Shown here one piece after another: positions 25,736 through 34,974 of a stretch of 64,000 bases of DNA. Each line of letters starts with the position of its first letter. Positions within the stretch are counted from its first letter, which is position 1. The position numbers and the translations under genes are program-made. Where the stretch lies: positions 117,460 to 181,459 of the forward strand of contig NZ_JAFFQA010000004.1 in NCBI RefSeq assembly GCF_016919065.1, in the 5' to 3' direction. The stretch is from Desulfobulbus rhabdoformis (GTDB taxonomy: Bacteria; Desulfobacterota; Desulfobulbia; Desulfobulbales; Desulfobulbaceae). The notes under the pieces were generated by a model, which saw only the letters and a program-made list of their open reading frames with translations, was not told where the DNA came from and ran no database searches.

Positions 25736-27195
25736 AATCGACCACCGTTGAATTTGCCATTATCGGTCATCCTAACGAGGGGAAATCCTCGGTTCTTTCC
25801 ACCCTGGCGGAGGATGATTCCGTTCGCGTGAGCGCCATCCCCGGTGAAACAGTCGTCTGCCAGTCTTTTCCGGTACGTATTGATGGCCGTGAAATTATCC
25901 GCTTCACCGATACTCCCGGATTCCAAAATCCCCGTCAGGCTCTGGCCTGGTTTCAGGAATATGAGGGGCCGGAGGAGGCAATGCTCAGCGCCTTTATAGA
26001 GGCACACGAGGATGACCCGGATTTTCACGACGACTGTGAACTCTTTCGTCCTCTGATCGATGGAGCCGGTGTCATTTTTGTGGTGGATGGTTCGCGTCCC
26101 CTGCGTAAGGTTGATCGGGCGGAGATGGAGATACTGCGCCTGAGTGGTGCCCCTCGTATGGCCGTGATCAACTCCAAAGAAGACGATTCGGAGTATCTGG
26201 CGAAATGGCAAAGTGAGTTTCGTAAACACTTTAATGCTGTTCGTGTGTTTAATTCATGCCGAGCCAATTACCGGCAAAGAATTGAATTGCTCGAGAGCCT
26301 GAAATCCATTGATCAGGAATTGGAACCTGTCCTGCGCCAGGTTGTGGAAGCCTTTCAGGAAGACTGGGAGATCCGGAGTCAGCGGACCGCAGCCATCCTC
26401 ACGGATTGTCTGCAGGATATTCTCAGTTACCGCCGCGCTGTCTCCTGTAAACCTGAAGATGAAGAGCATAAGCGCAGGGAGTTGCACAGCGATTATACCG
26501 CGTATGTCAGCCAGCGGGAGCGAGAGGCCCAGCAGGATATGCGCGGGTTGTTCAAACACAATATCTTTAACCTGAAACTGCCGCCGCAGTCGATTCTTGA
26601 GGCGGACCTTTTCAGTGATCGCACTTGGAAGTTTCTCGGGCTCACCGACCGGCAGGTGATCCTTGCCGGAGCCCTTGGTGGGGCTGCCTTGGGAGTGGGG
26701 ATTGATGCGGCCACCGTTGGTATCTCCTTTGGGATTTTTTCCGCTATTGGTGGTCTGATCGGGGCCGGGGCAACGGCCCTGAAAGGCAAAGATCTACTGG
26801 CGGGGTCCCGCGTGCTCGGGGTGAAGATGGGCGGAGAACTCCTCCAGGTGGGGCCAGTCAATAATATACAGCTGCTTTACATTCTTCTCGATCGTGGTCT
26901 GCTGTTTTACTCCCATGTGATCAACTGGGCACATGGCCGTCGCGATTATGGGCAGACAAGTCAAATGATGCTGGATTCAGGCAGTGGTAAGGCGGGGTTC
27001 ACCAGCCTCTGGAGCCGTGAGGAGCGGGCGGTTTGTGACCGGTTTTTTCGTGCCATTTTGAAAGGCAATGAAGGCGAGATTGAAGAGAGTTCGGTGGACC
27101 TTCAGGATCTGTTGCGCGAGCAGTTTATAAAGATAGCCGAAGACCGGGTGGGAACAAAAGGCCAACCACTTCTTCCCGAACAATCGGACTTGTAA
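25732..27195 (+). CDS. DUF3482 family GTPase with glycine-rich membrane hairpin
   Basis: A 487-residue TRAFAC-class GTPase. G1 is GHPNEGKSS (12-20), G3 is DTPGF (60-64), and a plausible G4 is NSKED. An insert of about 150 residues predicted largely helical follows the G domain. Residues about 300-345 form a Gly/Ala-rich hydrophobic stretch (LAGALGGAALGVGIDAA then FSAIGGLIGAGATAL) resembling the membrane-inserting hairpin of dynamin-like or interferon-inducible GTPases. It is translationally coupled to the DUF2868 membrane protein. Assignment to DUF3482 is by overall pattern. The function is unknown, and GTP binding is predicted. Confidence 0.8.
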   Translation: MKSTTVEFAIIGHPNEGKSSVLSTLAEDDSVRVSAIPGETVVCQSFPVRIDGREIIRFTDTPGFQNPRQALAWFQEYEGPEEAMLSAFIEAHEDDPDFHDDCELFRPLIDGAGVIFVVDGSRPLRKVDRAEMEILRLSGAPRMAVINSKEDDSEYLAKWQSEFRKHFNAVRVFNSCRANYRQRIELLESLKSIDQELEPVLRQVVEAFQEDWEIRSQRTAAILTDCLQDILSYRRAVSCKPEDEEHKRRELHSDYTAYVSQREREAQQDMRGLFKHNIFNLKLPPQSILEADLFSDRTWKFLGLTDRQVILAGALGGAALGVGIDAATVGISFGIFSAIGGLIGAGATALKGKDLLAGSRVLGVKMGGELLQVGPVNNIQLLYILLDRGLLFYSHVINWAHGRRDYGQTSQMMLDSGSGKAGFTSLWSREERAVCDRFFRAILKGNEGEIEESSVDLQDLLREQFIKIAEDRVGTKGQPLLPEQSDL

Positions 27196-27217
27196 AGAGG
27201 GGAAAAGATCATTTTTA

Positions 27218-27252
27218 GGGCTCAGGCCGGTAATTCCGACCGGGGCTTTTTT
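27218..27252 (+). terminator. Probable terminator of the DUF2868/DUF3482 operon
   Basis: An imperfect GC-rich stem (GGCTCAGGCCGG paired with CCGACCGGGGC) around TAATT is followed by nine T residues, 23 bases past the GTPase stop codon. Confidence 0.7.
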
Positions 27253-27424
27253 TTTACCCTGAAATTGGGGCAGCGGCCTTTTCCCTGTTTGTTTCTGGCC
27301 TGGGCCTCGGCGGGGGAGGAGGGCATTGTGGTCACACAATCTCGCACTGGAGTGCTGGCATCATTTCTCTTCCGTGCTTACGGTGGTGTTTGGAATATCT
27401 CTGTTTTTCCCTACCAATAGTCAT

Positions 27425-27452
27425 TTGCTGTCTTCGTCAATTGCGATAGAAT
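27425..27452 (+). promoter_or_regulatory. Candidate sigma-70 promoter of glgP
   Basis: TTGCTG (27425-27430) and TAGAAT (27447-27452) are separated by 16 bases and lie about 45 bases upstream of the glgP start, which has GGAGG as its ribosome binding site. Confidence 0.35.
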
Positions 27453-27497
27453 ATATCTGATTTCATTTCGCTCGAATCGTCGTCCACAGGAGGTTGT

Positions 27498-29993
27498 ATG
27501 AATAGACAAACAGAAGCCTCGATCGACAATCACGCCTACTCATCCATCTTTCAGGGTACAGGGGTGGAAGAGTTTAAAAAATGTATCCAGCATCACCTGA
27601 TGAGTTTTCAGGGCCGCGATCCGGAACGGGCGGGGAACCCTGATGTCTACCGCGCACTTTCCTATGCGCTGCGCGACGTACTCATGGAAAAATGGATCAA
27701 GACCCAAAAGACCTTCTATGCCGAGAAGATGAAGCGGGTCTATTACCTCTCGCTTGAGTTTCTGGTGGGCCGCTCGCTCGGCAACGCCATTATCAACATG
27801 GGGCTCATGGATGAGGTTACCCAGGCCTTGGAACAACTTGGCTATGACCTGGAAACCCTGCGGGACTGTGAGGAGGATGCAGCCCTAGGCAACGGTGGTC
27901 TGGGACGGTTGGCCTCCTGTTTCATGGATTCCATCGCCACCATGAAGATACCCGCCTATGGATATGGTATCCGCTATGATTTTGGATTGTTTCATCAAAA
28001 GATAGTTGATGGCTATCAGGTAGAGACACCCGACTCCTGGCTGCGCCTGGGCTCCCCCTGGATGTATGAGCGAACCAGCTTTATGTATCCGGTGAAGTTT
28101 TATGGGCATGTCACCTCCACCACCGATGAGCATGGCCGTTACCGTGCCCGCTGGGTCGACACAGAGATCGTCATGGCCATGGCCTGTGATATGCTCGTGC
28201 CGGGTTTTGGCAACGACCATGTAATCAATATGCGCCTCTGGCGGGCCAAGGCCTCACGCGAGCTGGACCTGCGTTTTTTCAACGTAGGGGATTACATCAA
28301 CGCCGTTGAGGGGAAGGTCAAGTCGGAAACCATCTCCAAAGTGCTGTATCCCAGTGATGATATCAGTGAAGGCCAGGAGTTACGCCTGAAACAGCAGTAC
28401 TTTTTCGTTGCCGCCACCTTTCAGGATATCCTGCGCCGTTATCGGAAAGAAAACGAAACCTTTCACGATTTTCCCAATCAGGTTGCCGTCCAGCTCAATG
28501 ATACCCACCCGGCCATTGCCATCCCTGAGTTGATGCGGGTGTTGATGGATTACGAAGGCTTGGGCTGGGAGCAGGCCTGGGATATCTGCGTTCGCACCTT
28601 TGCTTACACCAACCATACCCTCATGCCCGAGGCTCTGGAGACCTGGCCGGTTGATATGCTGGGCCATGTTCTGCCACGCCATTTGGAGATAATTTTTGAG
28701 ATTAATCGCCGTTTCTTGGAAGAGGTGGCCAGGGCCTATCCAGGAAATGCCCGAAAAATTGAGGAAATGTCACTGATCGCCGAAGGGCCGATTCGCCGGG
28801 TCCGCATGGCCAATCTAGCGATTGTGGGCAGTCATTCGGTGAACGGTGTGGCTGCGCTGCATACCGAACTCTTGAAAAATAATCTCTTTCGCAACTTCCA
28901 CGAGATGTATCCCCAGCGGATTAATTCAAAAACCAATGGCATCACCCCAAGGCGTTGGTTGCTAAAAAGTAACCCCGGTCTTGCCGAACTGATTAGCGAT
29001 AAGATCGGTCATGACTGGGTGGTGGACTTGGACCGGTTGCGCGAGCTGGAAAAATGGGTGGATGATGCCGATTTCAGACGTCGCTGGCAGGAGGTGAAGC
29101 TGGTCAATAAACAGTGGCTGGCCAAGATCATCAGGAACAACTGCAAGGTAACGGTGAATCCCGACACCATGTTTGACATTCAGGTGAAACGGATTCATGA
29201 GTACAAACGGCAGCTGCTCAACGTGCTTCATGTGATTCATCTTTATCAACGCATCATTACCCAACCCGAGGAAACGGTTATACCTCGGACGGTTATCTTT
29301 GCCGGAAAGGCAGCGCCCTCGTATCACAAGGCCAAGTTAATCATTAAGCTGATTACCTCGGTCGCCTCGGTGATCAATCACGACCCACGGGTAGGGGATA
29401 AACTCAAGGTCGCCTTTATTCCCAATTACTGTGTATCCCTGGCGGAACGCATCATGCCAGCTGCCGATCTTTCGGAGCAGATCTCCACCGCTGGAACTGA
29501 AGCTTCCGGGACGGGCAATATGAAGTTTGCCCTGAACGGGGCGCTCACTATCGGCACCCTTGATGGGGCCAATATTGAAATTCGTGAAGAAGTGGGCGAG
29601 GAGAATATTTTTATTTTTGGGATGACCGCCGAGGAGGCTGAGTACGAGAAAAAATGCAAATCTCGCAAGCCCTGGCAGATCTATGAACAAAATGAAGAGG
29701 TGCGTGCAATTATTGATACCATCCGAAATGGCGCCTTTAGCCACGGCAACAGTGAGCTGTTTCAGCCGCTTGTTGAGGATCTTATGAGTGAGAACGACCC
29801 CTACCTGCTGCTTCTTGACCTGGAGGCCTATCTCCAGTGCCAGAAAACGGTGGGCCAGGTTTATGCCGATGAGAAGACCTGGGTGAAACGTTCCATTTTA
29901 AATGTGGCTCGCATGGGCAAGTTTTCCAGCGATCGAACGATCAAAGAGTATGCTGAGGAGATCTGGGGCGTACACGTAGGCCCTGAAAAATAA
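27498..29993 (+). CDS. glgP: Glycogen/starch phosphorylase
   Basis: Releases glucose 1-phosphate from alpha-1,4-glucans using pyridoxal phosphate. The 831-residue length is normal. The family runs visible are YYLSLEFLVGRSLGNA, GNGGLGRLASCFMDS, LNDTHPAIAIPELMR and the PLP-lysine site in GTGNMKFALNGALTIGTLDG. A near-complete catalytic C-terminal domain continues to the end. No glycogen-synthesis genes are adjacent. It stands alone with its own likely promoter, and a type B repeat follows it. Confidence 0.97.
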   Translation: MNRQTEASIDNHAYSSIFQGTGVEEFKKCIQHHLMSFQGRDPERAGNPDVYRALSYALRDVLMEKWIKTQKTFYAEKMKRVYYLSLEFLVGRSLGNAIINMGLMDEVTQALEQLGYDLETLRDCEEDAALGNGGLGRLASCFMDSIATMKIPAYGYGIRYDFGLFHQKIVDGYQVETPDSWLRLGSPWMYERTSFMYPVKFYGHVTSTTDEHGRYRARWVDTEIVMAMACDMLVPGFGNDHVINMRLWRAKASRELDLRFFNVGDYINAVEGKVKSETISKVLYPSDDISEGQELRLKQQYFFVAATFQDILRRYRKENETFHDFPNQVAVQLNDTHPAIAIPELMRVLMDYEGLGWEQAWDICVRTFAYTNHTLMPEALETWPVDMLGHVLPRHLEIIFEINRRFLEEVARAYPGNARKIEEMSLIAEGPIRRVRMANLAIVGSHSVNGVAALHTELLKNNLFRNFHEMYPQRINSKTNGITPRRWLLKSNPGLAELISDKIGHDWVVDLDRLRELEKWVDDADFRRRWQEVKLVNKQWLAKIIRNNCKVTVNPDTMFDIQVKRIHEYKRQLLNVLHVIHLYQRIITQPEETVIPRTVIFAGKAAPSYHKAKLIIKLITSVASVINHDPRVGDKLKVAFIPNYCVSLAERIMPAADLSEQISTAGTEASGTGNMKFALNGALTIGTLDGANIEIREEVGEENIFIFGMTAEEAEYEKKCKSRKPWQIYEQNEEVRAIIDTIRNGAFSHGNSELFQPLVEDLMSENDPYLLLLDLEAYLQCQKTVGQVYADEKTWVKRSILNVARMGKFSSDRTIKEYAEEIWGVHVGPEK

Positions 29994-30016
29994 ACCTGAA
30001 CAAGGTTTGATGCTCA

Positions 30017-30044
30017 CCTGAACCTGTGCGTGGCAGGTTCAGGG
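30017..30044 (+). terminator. Hairpin after glgP
   Basis: CTGAACCTG and CAGGTTCAG form a perfect 9-base-pair stem around TGCGTGG, 24 bases past the glgP stop. No long T-run follows, so it may act together with the repeat that starts at 30048. Confidence 0.5.
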
Positions 30045-30047
30045 GAA

Positions 30048-30230
30048 TCTTGAATAATTGCTTTTTCTGCCAATCCCGCGGAGTCTGGCGCTTACCTCGT
30101 CATGCTTAAAATTTTATCCTCGGAGGTAAGCGAAGACTCCGATATCATGTATATGCCTGCGGTAAAATTTTGCGCAATCCTCGGAGTCTACGCTTACCTG
30201 GCCTTGATTGAAAAATCTAATTATTCAAGA
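30048..30230. repeat. Type B intergenic repeat, full copy (B1)
   Basis: 183 bases bounded by perfect 12-base inverted ends (TCTTGAATAATT and AATTATTCAAGA), extended imperfectly outward by GGG and CCC and inward by a T-rich stretch. It contains two direct copies of a CGGAGTCT-GCTTACCT module about 100 bases apart, between which lie ATTTTATCCTCGG and ATATGCCTGCGG, modules shared with type A repeats. It lies between the convergent genes glgP and orn. Confidence 0.8.
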
Positions 30231-30240
30231 CACCCTCAGG

Positions 30241-30777
30241 TTATTTTTTTATGAACCATTGACCGTAGTGTTTAAGCTCGGCAATGGATTCCCGTATATC
30301 TTCCTGCGCCAGGTGGCGGCATGCTTTGGTGAATTGAGGAAGGTCAGGAGCCCAGCGTACAGCGAGCTCTTTCAGCGTGGAAACATCGATGTTGCGGTAA
30401 TGAAAATAAGCCTCAAGTTCTGGCATATAACGAACCAGAAATCGGCGATCATGCCAGACAGAGTTGCCGCACATGGGAGAAACACGGTGGTCTACCCATG
30501 CCTGGATAAAGGCCAGGGATTCCTTTTCAGCTCGGCGGCAGTCGTACGTACTTTGCCGCACCCGTTCAATGAGCCCAGATTCCCGGTGCTGTTTTTTGTT
30601 CCACATATCCATGGCCCCCAGCACCTCCTCTGGCTGATGAATGGCAATCACCGGGCCTTCGGCAAGGATCTCCAGCTGCGAATCGGTAACTACCGTCGCC
30701 ACTTCAAGAATTCTGTCGGAGAGGGGATTGAGCCCGGTCATTTCCAGGTCAATCCAGATAAGGTTACTGTTTTCCAA
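30241..30777 (-). CDS. orn: Oligoribonuclease
   Basis: A DEDD-family 3'-5' exoribonuclease that degrades di- to short oligoribonucleotides, including pGpG from c-di-GMP turnover. The 178-residue length fits. The acidic residues are visible in [10 protein letters not shown] (Asp and Glu), [12 protein letters not shown] (Asp) and the final [11 protein letters not shown] motif (His and Asp five residues apart, as in E. coli Orn). Start ATG 30777 gives the usual MENSNLIW-type N terminus. c-di-GMP-related genes elsewhere in the window (GGDEF at 52878, PilZ at 39510) make pGpG a relevant substrate. Confidence 0.95.
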   Translation of the reverse strand: MENSNLIWIDLEMTGLNPLSDRILEVATVVTDSQLEILAEGPVIAIHQPEEVLGAMDMWNKKQHRESGLIERVRQSTYDCRRAEKESLAFIQAWVDHRVSPMCGNSVWHDRRFLVRYMPELEAYFHYRNIDVSTLKELAVRWAPDLPQFTKACRHLAQEDIRESIAELKHYGQWFIKK

Positions 30778-30992
30778 CGTCGGCTCCCTTGGTTAGCCCA
30801 GATTTTTCATGAACATTGTGTTGAAATTCGGGTTAGCCGTCATCTTGCATCGCTTCTTCCTATACTGGACCACAGCTTGTGGCCCAGTTCAACGTTTTTT
30901 GCCTGATTTCGTTTCGAGTTCGAGATATGTCCGCCCTGCCAGTGATGCCAAACAGGGGAAAGGGGATGCACCATAGGCCCGGAAATCCCGGT

Positions 30993-31976
30993 TCAGGACT
31001 GAATGCGGCCAGCGCTGCCAAGGACGGCCCTATTTTTATGCATCACCATGGTGATTAACTCATCTCGTGCAGGGCCGAGGTATTTTCTGGGGTCAAATTC
31101 TGCTGGTTTTTCAGCAAAGACCTGGCGAATGATCGCAGTCATAGCCAGACGGCCGTCGCTATCAATATTGACCTTGCAGACAGCAGAGGCTGCCGCTTTT
31201 CGCAGTTGCTCTTCGGGAATACCGGCGGTGTTGTCCATCTGACCACCAAACTGATTAATCAGCGCCACATGCGACTGGGTCACCGAAGAGGCTCCATGGA
31301 GAACGATGGGAAAACCAGGTACCCGTTTTTCAATTTCCTCGAGAATGTCAAAACGGAGGGGAGGTGGTTCTTCACCCGGTTTAAGCTTAAACTTGTAGGC
31401 ACCATGAGAGGTACCTATGGAGATGGCGAGCGAATCGACACCGGTTTGTTCCAGGAATCGCTCTACTTCTTCCGGGCGGGTGTACGAAGAGTGCTCGGCG
31501 CTCACTTCATCCTCAATCCCGGCTAGGACCCCCAACTCGGCCTCCACTGTGACCTCGTGGTCATGGGCGTATTCCACTACCTGCCGGGTCATGGCTGCAT
31601 TTTCTTCAAACGAGTGATGTGAAGCATCAATCATCACCGAGGAAAAGCCCGAGTCAATGCATTCCTTGGCCAGCTCAAAGCTGCTACCGTGGTCCAAGTG
31701 GAGGGCGATGGGGACTGCAAGTCCCTCTTCCTGAGCAAGGTCCACAGCCGCTGCGGCCATGTGAGGGAGAAAAGCGGTGCCAATGTATTTGCGAGCACTG
31801 CCTGAGACCTGGAGAATAACCGGTGATGCAGATTTTGCACAACCTGTAACAATGGCTTGGAGCTGTTCCATATTGTTGAAGTTATAGGCAGGTACGGCAA
31901 ACTGCTCGTCCATGGCCTGGAGGAACATGGCTTTGGTGTTTACCAGTCCGAGTTCTGTATAGTGAATTTTTTTCAT
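30993..31976 (-). CDS. fba: Class II fructose-bisphosphate aldolase
   Basis: A zinc-dependent aldolase of glycolysis and gluconeogenesis. A 327-residue TIM barrel with the Zn ligands in LHLDHGSS, VEAELG and SIGTSHGAYK, and the phosphate-binding LHGASS and VNIDSDGR segments. The N-terminal VPAYNFNNMEQ is typical. A good RBS (AAGGAG) precedes ATG 31976. Reactions with other ketose bisphosphates are possible within the family, but the set of residues fits Fba. The gene is divergent from ridA. Confidence 0.93.
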   Translation of the reverse strand: MKKIHYTELGLVNTKAMFLQAMDEQFAVPAYNFNNMEQLQAIVTGCAKSASPVILQVSGSARKYIGTAFLPHMAAAAVDLAQEEGLAVPIALHLDHGSSFELAKECIDSGFSSVMIDASHHSFEENAAMTRQVVEYAHDHEVTVEAELGVLAGIEDEVSAEHSSYTRPEEVERFLEQTGVDSLAISIGTSHGAYKFKLKPGEEPPPLRFDILEEIEKRVPGFPIVLHGASSVTQSHVALINQFGGQMDNTAGIPEEQLRKAAASAVCKVNIDSDGRLAMTAIIRQVFAEKPAEFDPRKYLGPARDELITMVMHKNRAVLGSAGRIQS

Positions 31977-32121
31977 GCCTTACTCCTTTAAAAGAGGGGA
32001 AGCTTGATAGAAAATAAAATAACGGAGCTTGAAATGAAGGATTAAGAAAGAAATGCGCACGAATACAAGGCGAAAAGGATCAGCCCCCTAAAGCAAAGGA
32101 GCAATCACATAAATAAAATAT

Positions 32122-32136
32122 CATACTAGGAGTATG
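32122..32136. promoter_or_regulatory. Small palindrome in the fba/ridA divergent region
   Basis: CATACT-AGG-AGTATG is a perfect 6-base-arm inverted repeat within an AT-rich divergent promoter region (31977-32253). It could be an operator; no regulator can be named. Confidence 0.3.
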
Positions 32137-32253
32137 TAATGTTCATCATAAGAAGGGCAAGGAAAATCAGGCTTGTGAAGAATTTCCTTGATCATTTGCT
32201 AGTCTCAAAAGAGGATAGAGCAAAGATGAAATTATTATTTATAGGAGCACCCC

Positions 32254-32640
32254 ATGGCTAAGACTCCCGTGCAAACTGATAAAGCCCCCGCAGCAGTTGG
32301 CCCCTATTCGCAGGCTGTAGCTATTGACGGCTTGCTTTTTACCTCTGGGGTTATACCAATTGATCCTCAGACTGGGACTATTCCGCAGGCGGATATCGCG
32401 ACCCATACCCATCAGGTGTTAAAAAACCTGTCCGCTGTTGCCCAGGCAGGAGGAACGGCTCTCTCACATGCGGTAAAGGTCACAGTGTTTTTGACGGATA
32501 TGACCAGTTTTCAAGAGGTCAATGCAGTCTACTCAACATATTTTGAAGAGCCCTATCCGGCTCGCAGTGCTATCGGTGTTGCCGCCTTGCCTCTAGGGGC
32601 AGCCCTTGAGATAGAGGCGGTTTTTGAGCTTAAATCGTAA
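32254..32640 (+). CDS. ridA: RidA family reactive imine deaminase
   Basis: A 128-residue trimeric enzyme that hydrolyses enamine/imine intermediates from PLP enzymes. Signature residues include the GPYSQAV start, FTSGVIPIDPQTG, KVTVFLTDM, the substrate-binding Arg in YPARSAIGVAALPLGA and the final EIEAV Glu. An AGGAG RBS precedes ATG 32254. It is monocistronic, with a terminator downstream. Confidence 0.95.
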   Translation: MAKTPVQTDKAPAAVGPYSQAVAIDGLLFTSGVIPIDPQTGTIPQADIATHTHQVLKNLSAVAQAGGTALSHAVKVTVFLTDMTSFQEVNAVYSTYFEEPYPARSAIGVAALPLGAALEIEAVFELKS

Positions 32641-32658
32641 GCAGTTACAGCCAGTCTA

Positions 32659-32697
32659 CAAAAAAACCGCCTTCCAGAGTGTGGAAGGCGGTTCTTG
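32659..32697. terminator. Terminator between ridA and the Tim44-like gene
   Basis: AACCGCCTTCCA and TGGAAGGCGGTT form a 12-base-pair stem around GAGTG. A run of A residues precedes it, so on the minus strand it ends in a T-run for the convergent Tim44-like gene. Confidence 0.85.
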
Positions 32698-32715
32698 CGC
32701 TGAAGGGGGAGGGAT

Positions 32716-33651
32716 TTAGCCCTCTACCACCTCAATGCCTTCGAGTTTCCAGCTTTCGGTGCGGACCGGGCGGGCCCAGGTCCATTTCTCGGCAAACTTG
32801 ACTGGTTCGGTCATATTGCCTTCAATCAGGTTACCACTCTTATCATCGACCGTGTAGTCGAGCAGGTTGGCTGTAAAGAGCACGGTGACAAAGTCCTCTC
32901 CGTTCTGGCTGCCCGCCTCGACAATTTCAACGCGACGAATGGCAATGGATTCGAGTTTGTTAATCTGGCCCTTGGCTTTCATCTCGGCAAAATGGCCCTC
33001 ATACTCCGAGGCCAACTGGCTGCCAAGTAAATGACGGAACGTGTCGATTTCCCGACGCATCCATCCCGCCTGAATTTTGAAGAAGACATCTGAGGCCACC
33101 TCGAGAAAATGGTTTTCATCAAATCCGGGATCAGTCTGGCGGATTTCAGCCATCCCTTCTTCGGCAGTCATGGGCCCTGGTGCCGGGGGGACGGGGGGAA
33201 CCGGCGGGACAGAGCTGCCGCCCATAGAGTTGCCTCCGCCCTGAAACATGGAGTTGGGTGGAGGCTGGTAGCCCGAGGAGCTTGAGGACGTTGGCCTGTT
33301 GACAAAGCGTTTGTAGAGGAAATAGCCGATCACGCCTAAAATGATAAGCGGGAGAATGCCCATACCGCTGCCGCCAGCTCCAAACATACTGCCAAAGAGC
33401 AGTCCGCCCAAGGCACCTCCGAGCAGTCCGCCCATGAGACCGCGGCCGAAACTGCCGGATCGGTTGGTGCGTTGATTGTAGTTTTGGCTGGGGGTAGATT
33501 TTGGGGTTGAGCGATACGTGGGTTTGCTGAACGAGCGTCCTCCGGACCGGGATCGCGCATCCGCATGGTCCGGCACCACAGCTGCGCCTACCAGGGTCAG
33601 GGCCATAAAGATGGCCATAAAGGGGAGACTACGTTTGAGTAATGCAAGCAT
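32716..33651 (-). CDS. Tim44-like domain protein
   Basis: A 311-residue protein with an N-terminal hydrophobic signal (LPFMAIFMALTLVGAAVVP), then a Ser/Arg-rich segment (ARSRSGGRSF), a Gly-rich stretch (GRGLMGGLLGGALGGL), a membrane helix (ILPLIILGVIGYFLYKRF), a Pro-rich linker, and a C-terminal Tim44-like domain (about 165-311). Bacterial members are of unknown function; in mitochondria the fold binds the import motor and membrane. Start 33651 places the signal helix at the terminus; a longer frame from 33762 adds an unlikely 37 residues. Confidence 0.82.
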   Translation of the reverse strand: MLALLKRSLPFMAIFMALTLVGAAVVPDHADARSRSGGRSFSKPTYRSTPKSTPSQNYNQRTNRSGSFGRGLMGGLLGGALGGLLFGSMFGAGGSGMGILPLIILGVIGYFLYKRFVNRPTSSSSSGYQPPPNSMFQGGGNSMGGSSVPPVPPVPPAPGPMTAEEGMAEIRQTDPGFDENHFLEVASDVFFKIQAGWMRREIDTFRHLLGSQLASEYEGHFAEMKAKGQINKLESIAIRRVEIVEAGSQNGEDFVTVLFTANLLDYTVDDKSGNLIEGNMTEPVKFAEKWTWARPVRTESWKLEGIEVVEG

Positions 33652-33858
33652 TTTTAGGTATCCATAGCTACATTGTTGGTTAAACAGCTCCGGCATTCCA
33701 GCACGGCACTGCATTGTCACGATTGTTGATTGTTGGCAGGGAAGTCTCAAGCCTTTTTGCAATGGGCTATAAAAACGACAATTTTGTCTAGGGTAAGAAT
33801 TTTCCCCTCGTTGTCAAGCAAATCCGTTCTTCAACCAGTCTCTGGTGTTTGATTGTTC

Positions 33859-34773
33859 ATGATTTTTCCTACGCAGCAAAGTCCGGAACAATTACATCTC
33901 CTTGCTCAGGGAGAAAGAGGTGACTTGGAAGCGTTGATCCTTGTTTTGGAGGCGCGCTCTATAGCCTATATACTGGATTCCGAGCAACAACTCCTCTGGG
34001 TTGACAGGTTGCAGGCTGCAGAGGCTGAGAAGCAAATCAGGCTGTACCAGGATGAAAACCAAAATTGGCCTCCTGCCCCAAAAAAAGTTGAGCAGCATCC
34101 CCTGATGCCACCCACTGTTTTGCTCATGGGAGGGCTGGCGATTTTTTATGTATTCACCGGGGAGTGGAAAAACCAGTCTCCCTGGTTTGTGCATGGGGCG
34201 GTGGATGCAACGGCCGTCCGCCAGGGGGAGTGGTGGCGCCTGGTCACCGGACTCACCCTGCATGCCGATGCAAGGCACCTGCTGGGGAATTGTCTTTTAG
34301 GTGGGGTGCTGGTGCACCTGTTAAGCCGTGTCATTGGCTATGGTCTGGCCTGGATGTTGTTGATTGCCTGCGGCGTGGCCGGCAATTGGTGCAACGTGAT
34401 ATTGCGTCAGTCTGCACACCTGTCCGTGGGCTTTTCTACAGCGGTTTTTGCCGTGGTTGGCCTGCTCTCTGGCCTGCGGATGTTTCAAAAAAAGAAATCG
34501 TTGTGGCGTGATGTCCTCCTGCCGTTTGGGGCAGGGCTGTCTCTGCTTGCCCTGCTGGGAACAGAGGGCGAGCGAACCGACCTTGGTGCTCATTTTTTTG
34601 GTTTTTTGGTCGGTGTTGTCGCTGGGATTATTTCCGGTGGAACCCCACTTGTCCGCTGGTGCCGGCCTAAATCTCGGCAGCGGTTTTTTTTGGTAACATC
34701 CCTGTCTCTGGTTGTCCTAGCCTGGTGGTGCGCATTTTATCCGCCCGAATTTTTCCTGAACGTCTTGTCTTGA
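33859..34773 (+). CDS. Rhomboid family intramembrane protease
   Basis: A soluble N-terminal region (about 1-80) precedes six to seven membrane helices. Rhomboid features: HADARHLLGNCLLGGVLVHL (the HxxxN helix), the active-site serine in SVGFSTAVFAVVG, and the catalytic histidine in GAHFFGFLVGVVAG. The usual GxSG active-site motif reads GFST, so the residue after the nucleophile is changed; the Ser and His themselves are retained. Start ATG 33859 chosen over TTG 33853; the RBS is weak either way. Substrates unknown. Confidence 0.8.
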   Translation: MIFPTQQSPEQLHLLAQGERGDLEALILVLEARSIAYILDSEQQLLWVDRLQAAEAEKQIRLYQDENQNWPPAPKKVEQHPLMPPTVLLMGGLAIFYVFTGEWKNQSPWFVHGAVDATAVRQGEWWRLVTGLTLHADARHLLGNCLLGGVLVHLLSRVIGYGLAWMLLIACGVAGNWCNVILRQSAHLSVGFSTAVFAVVGLLSGLRMFQKKKSLWRDVLLPFGAGLSLLALLGTEGERTDLGAHFFGFLVGVVAGIISGGTPLVRWCRPKSRQRFFLVTSLSLVVLAWWCAFYPPEFFLNVLS

Positions 34774-34974
34774 TTGCTGGGCTAAGTAGGGCAAGAAAAG
34801 AGGCAATTCTCGTTGATCTGCTTAAAAAACGGAATCATTTTCCGATCTTGTTTGACGATTATCCGGGAAATGCATAAGGTAGTCACCACTGTATAAGGGG
34901 AAGATGCTCTGATCCGTATGGTCTTCCTGTTTCTTTCCTTCCCATAAAAACATACCCTAACTGGAGCTGTTTTC

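Noticed and set aside
30861..30900. A terminator between orn and fba (CTGG-CCACA hairpin followed by TTTTTT)
   Set aside because: The T-run is on the wrong side for the minus-strand fba transcript, and no plus-strand gene ends there.
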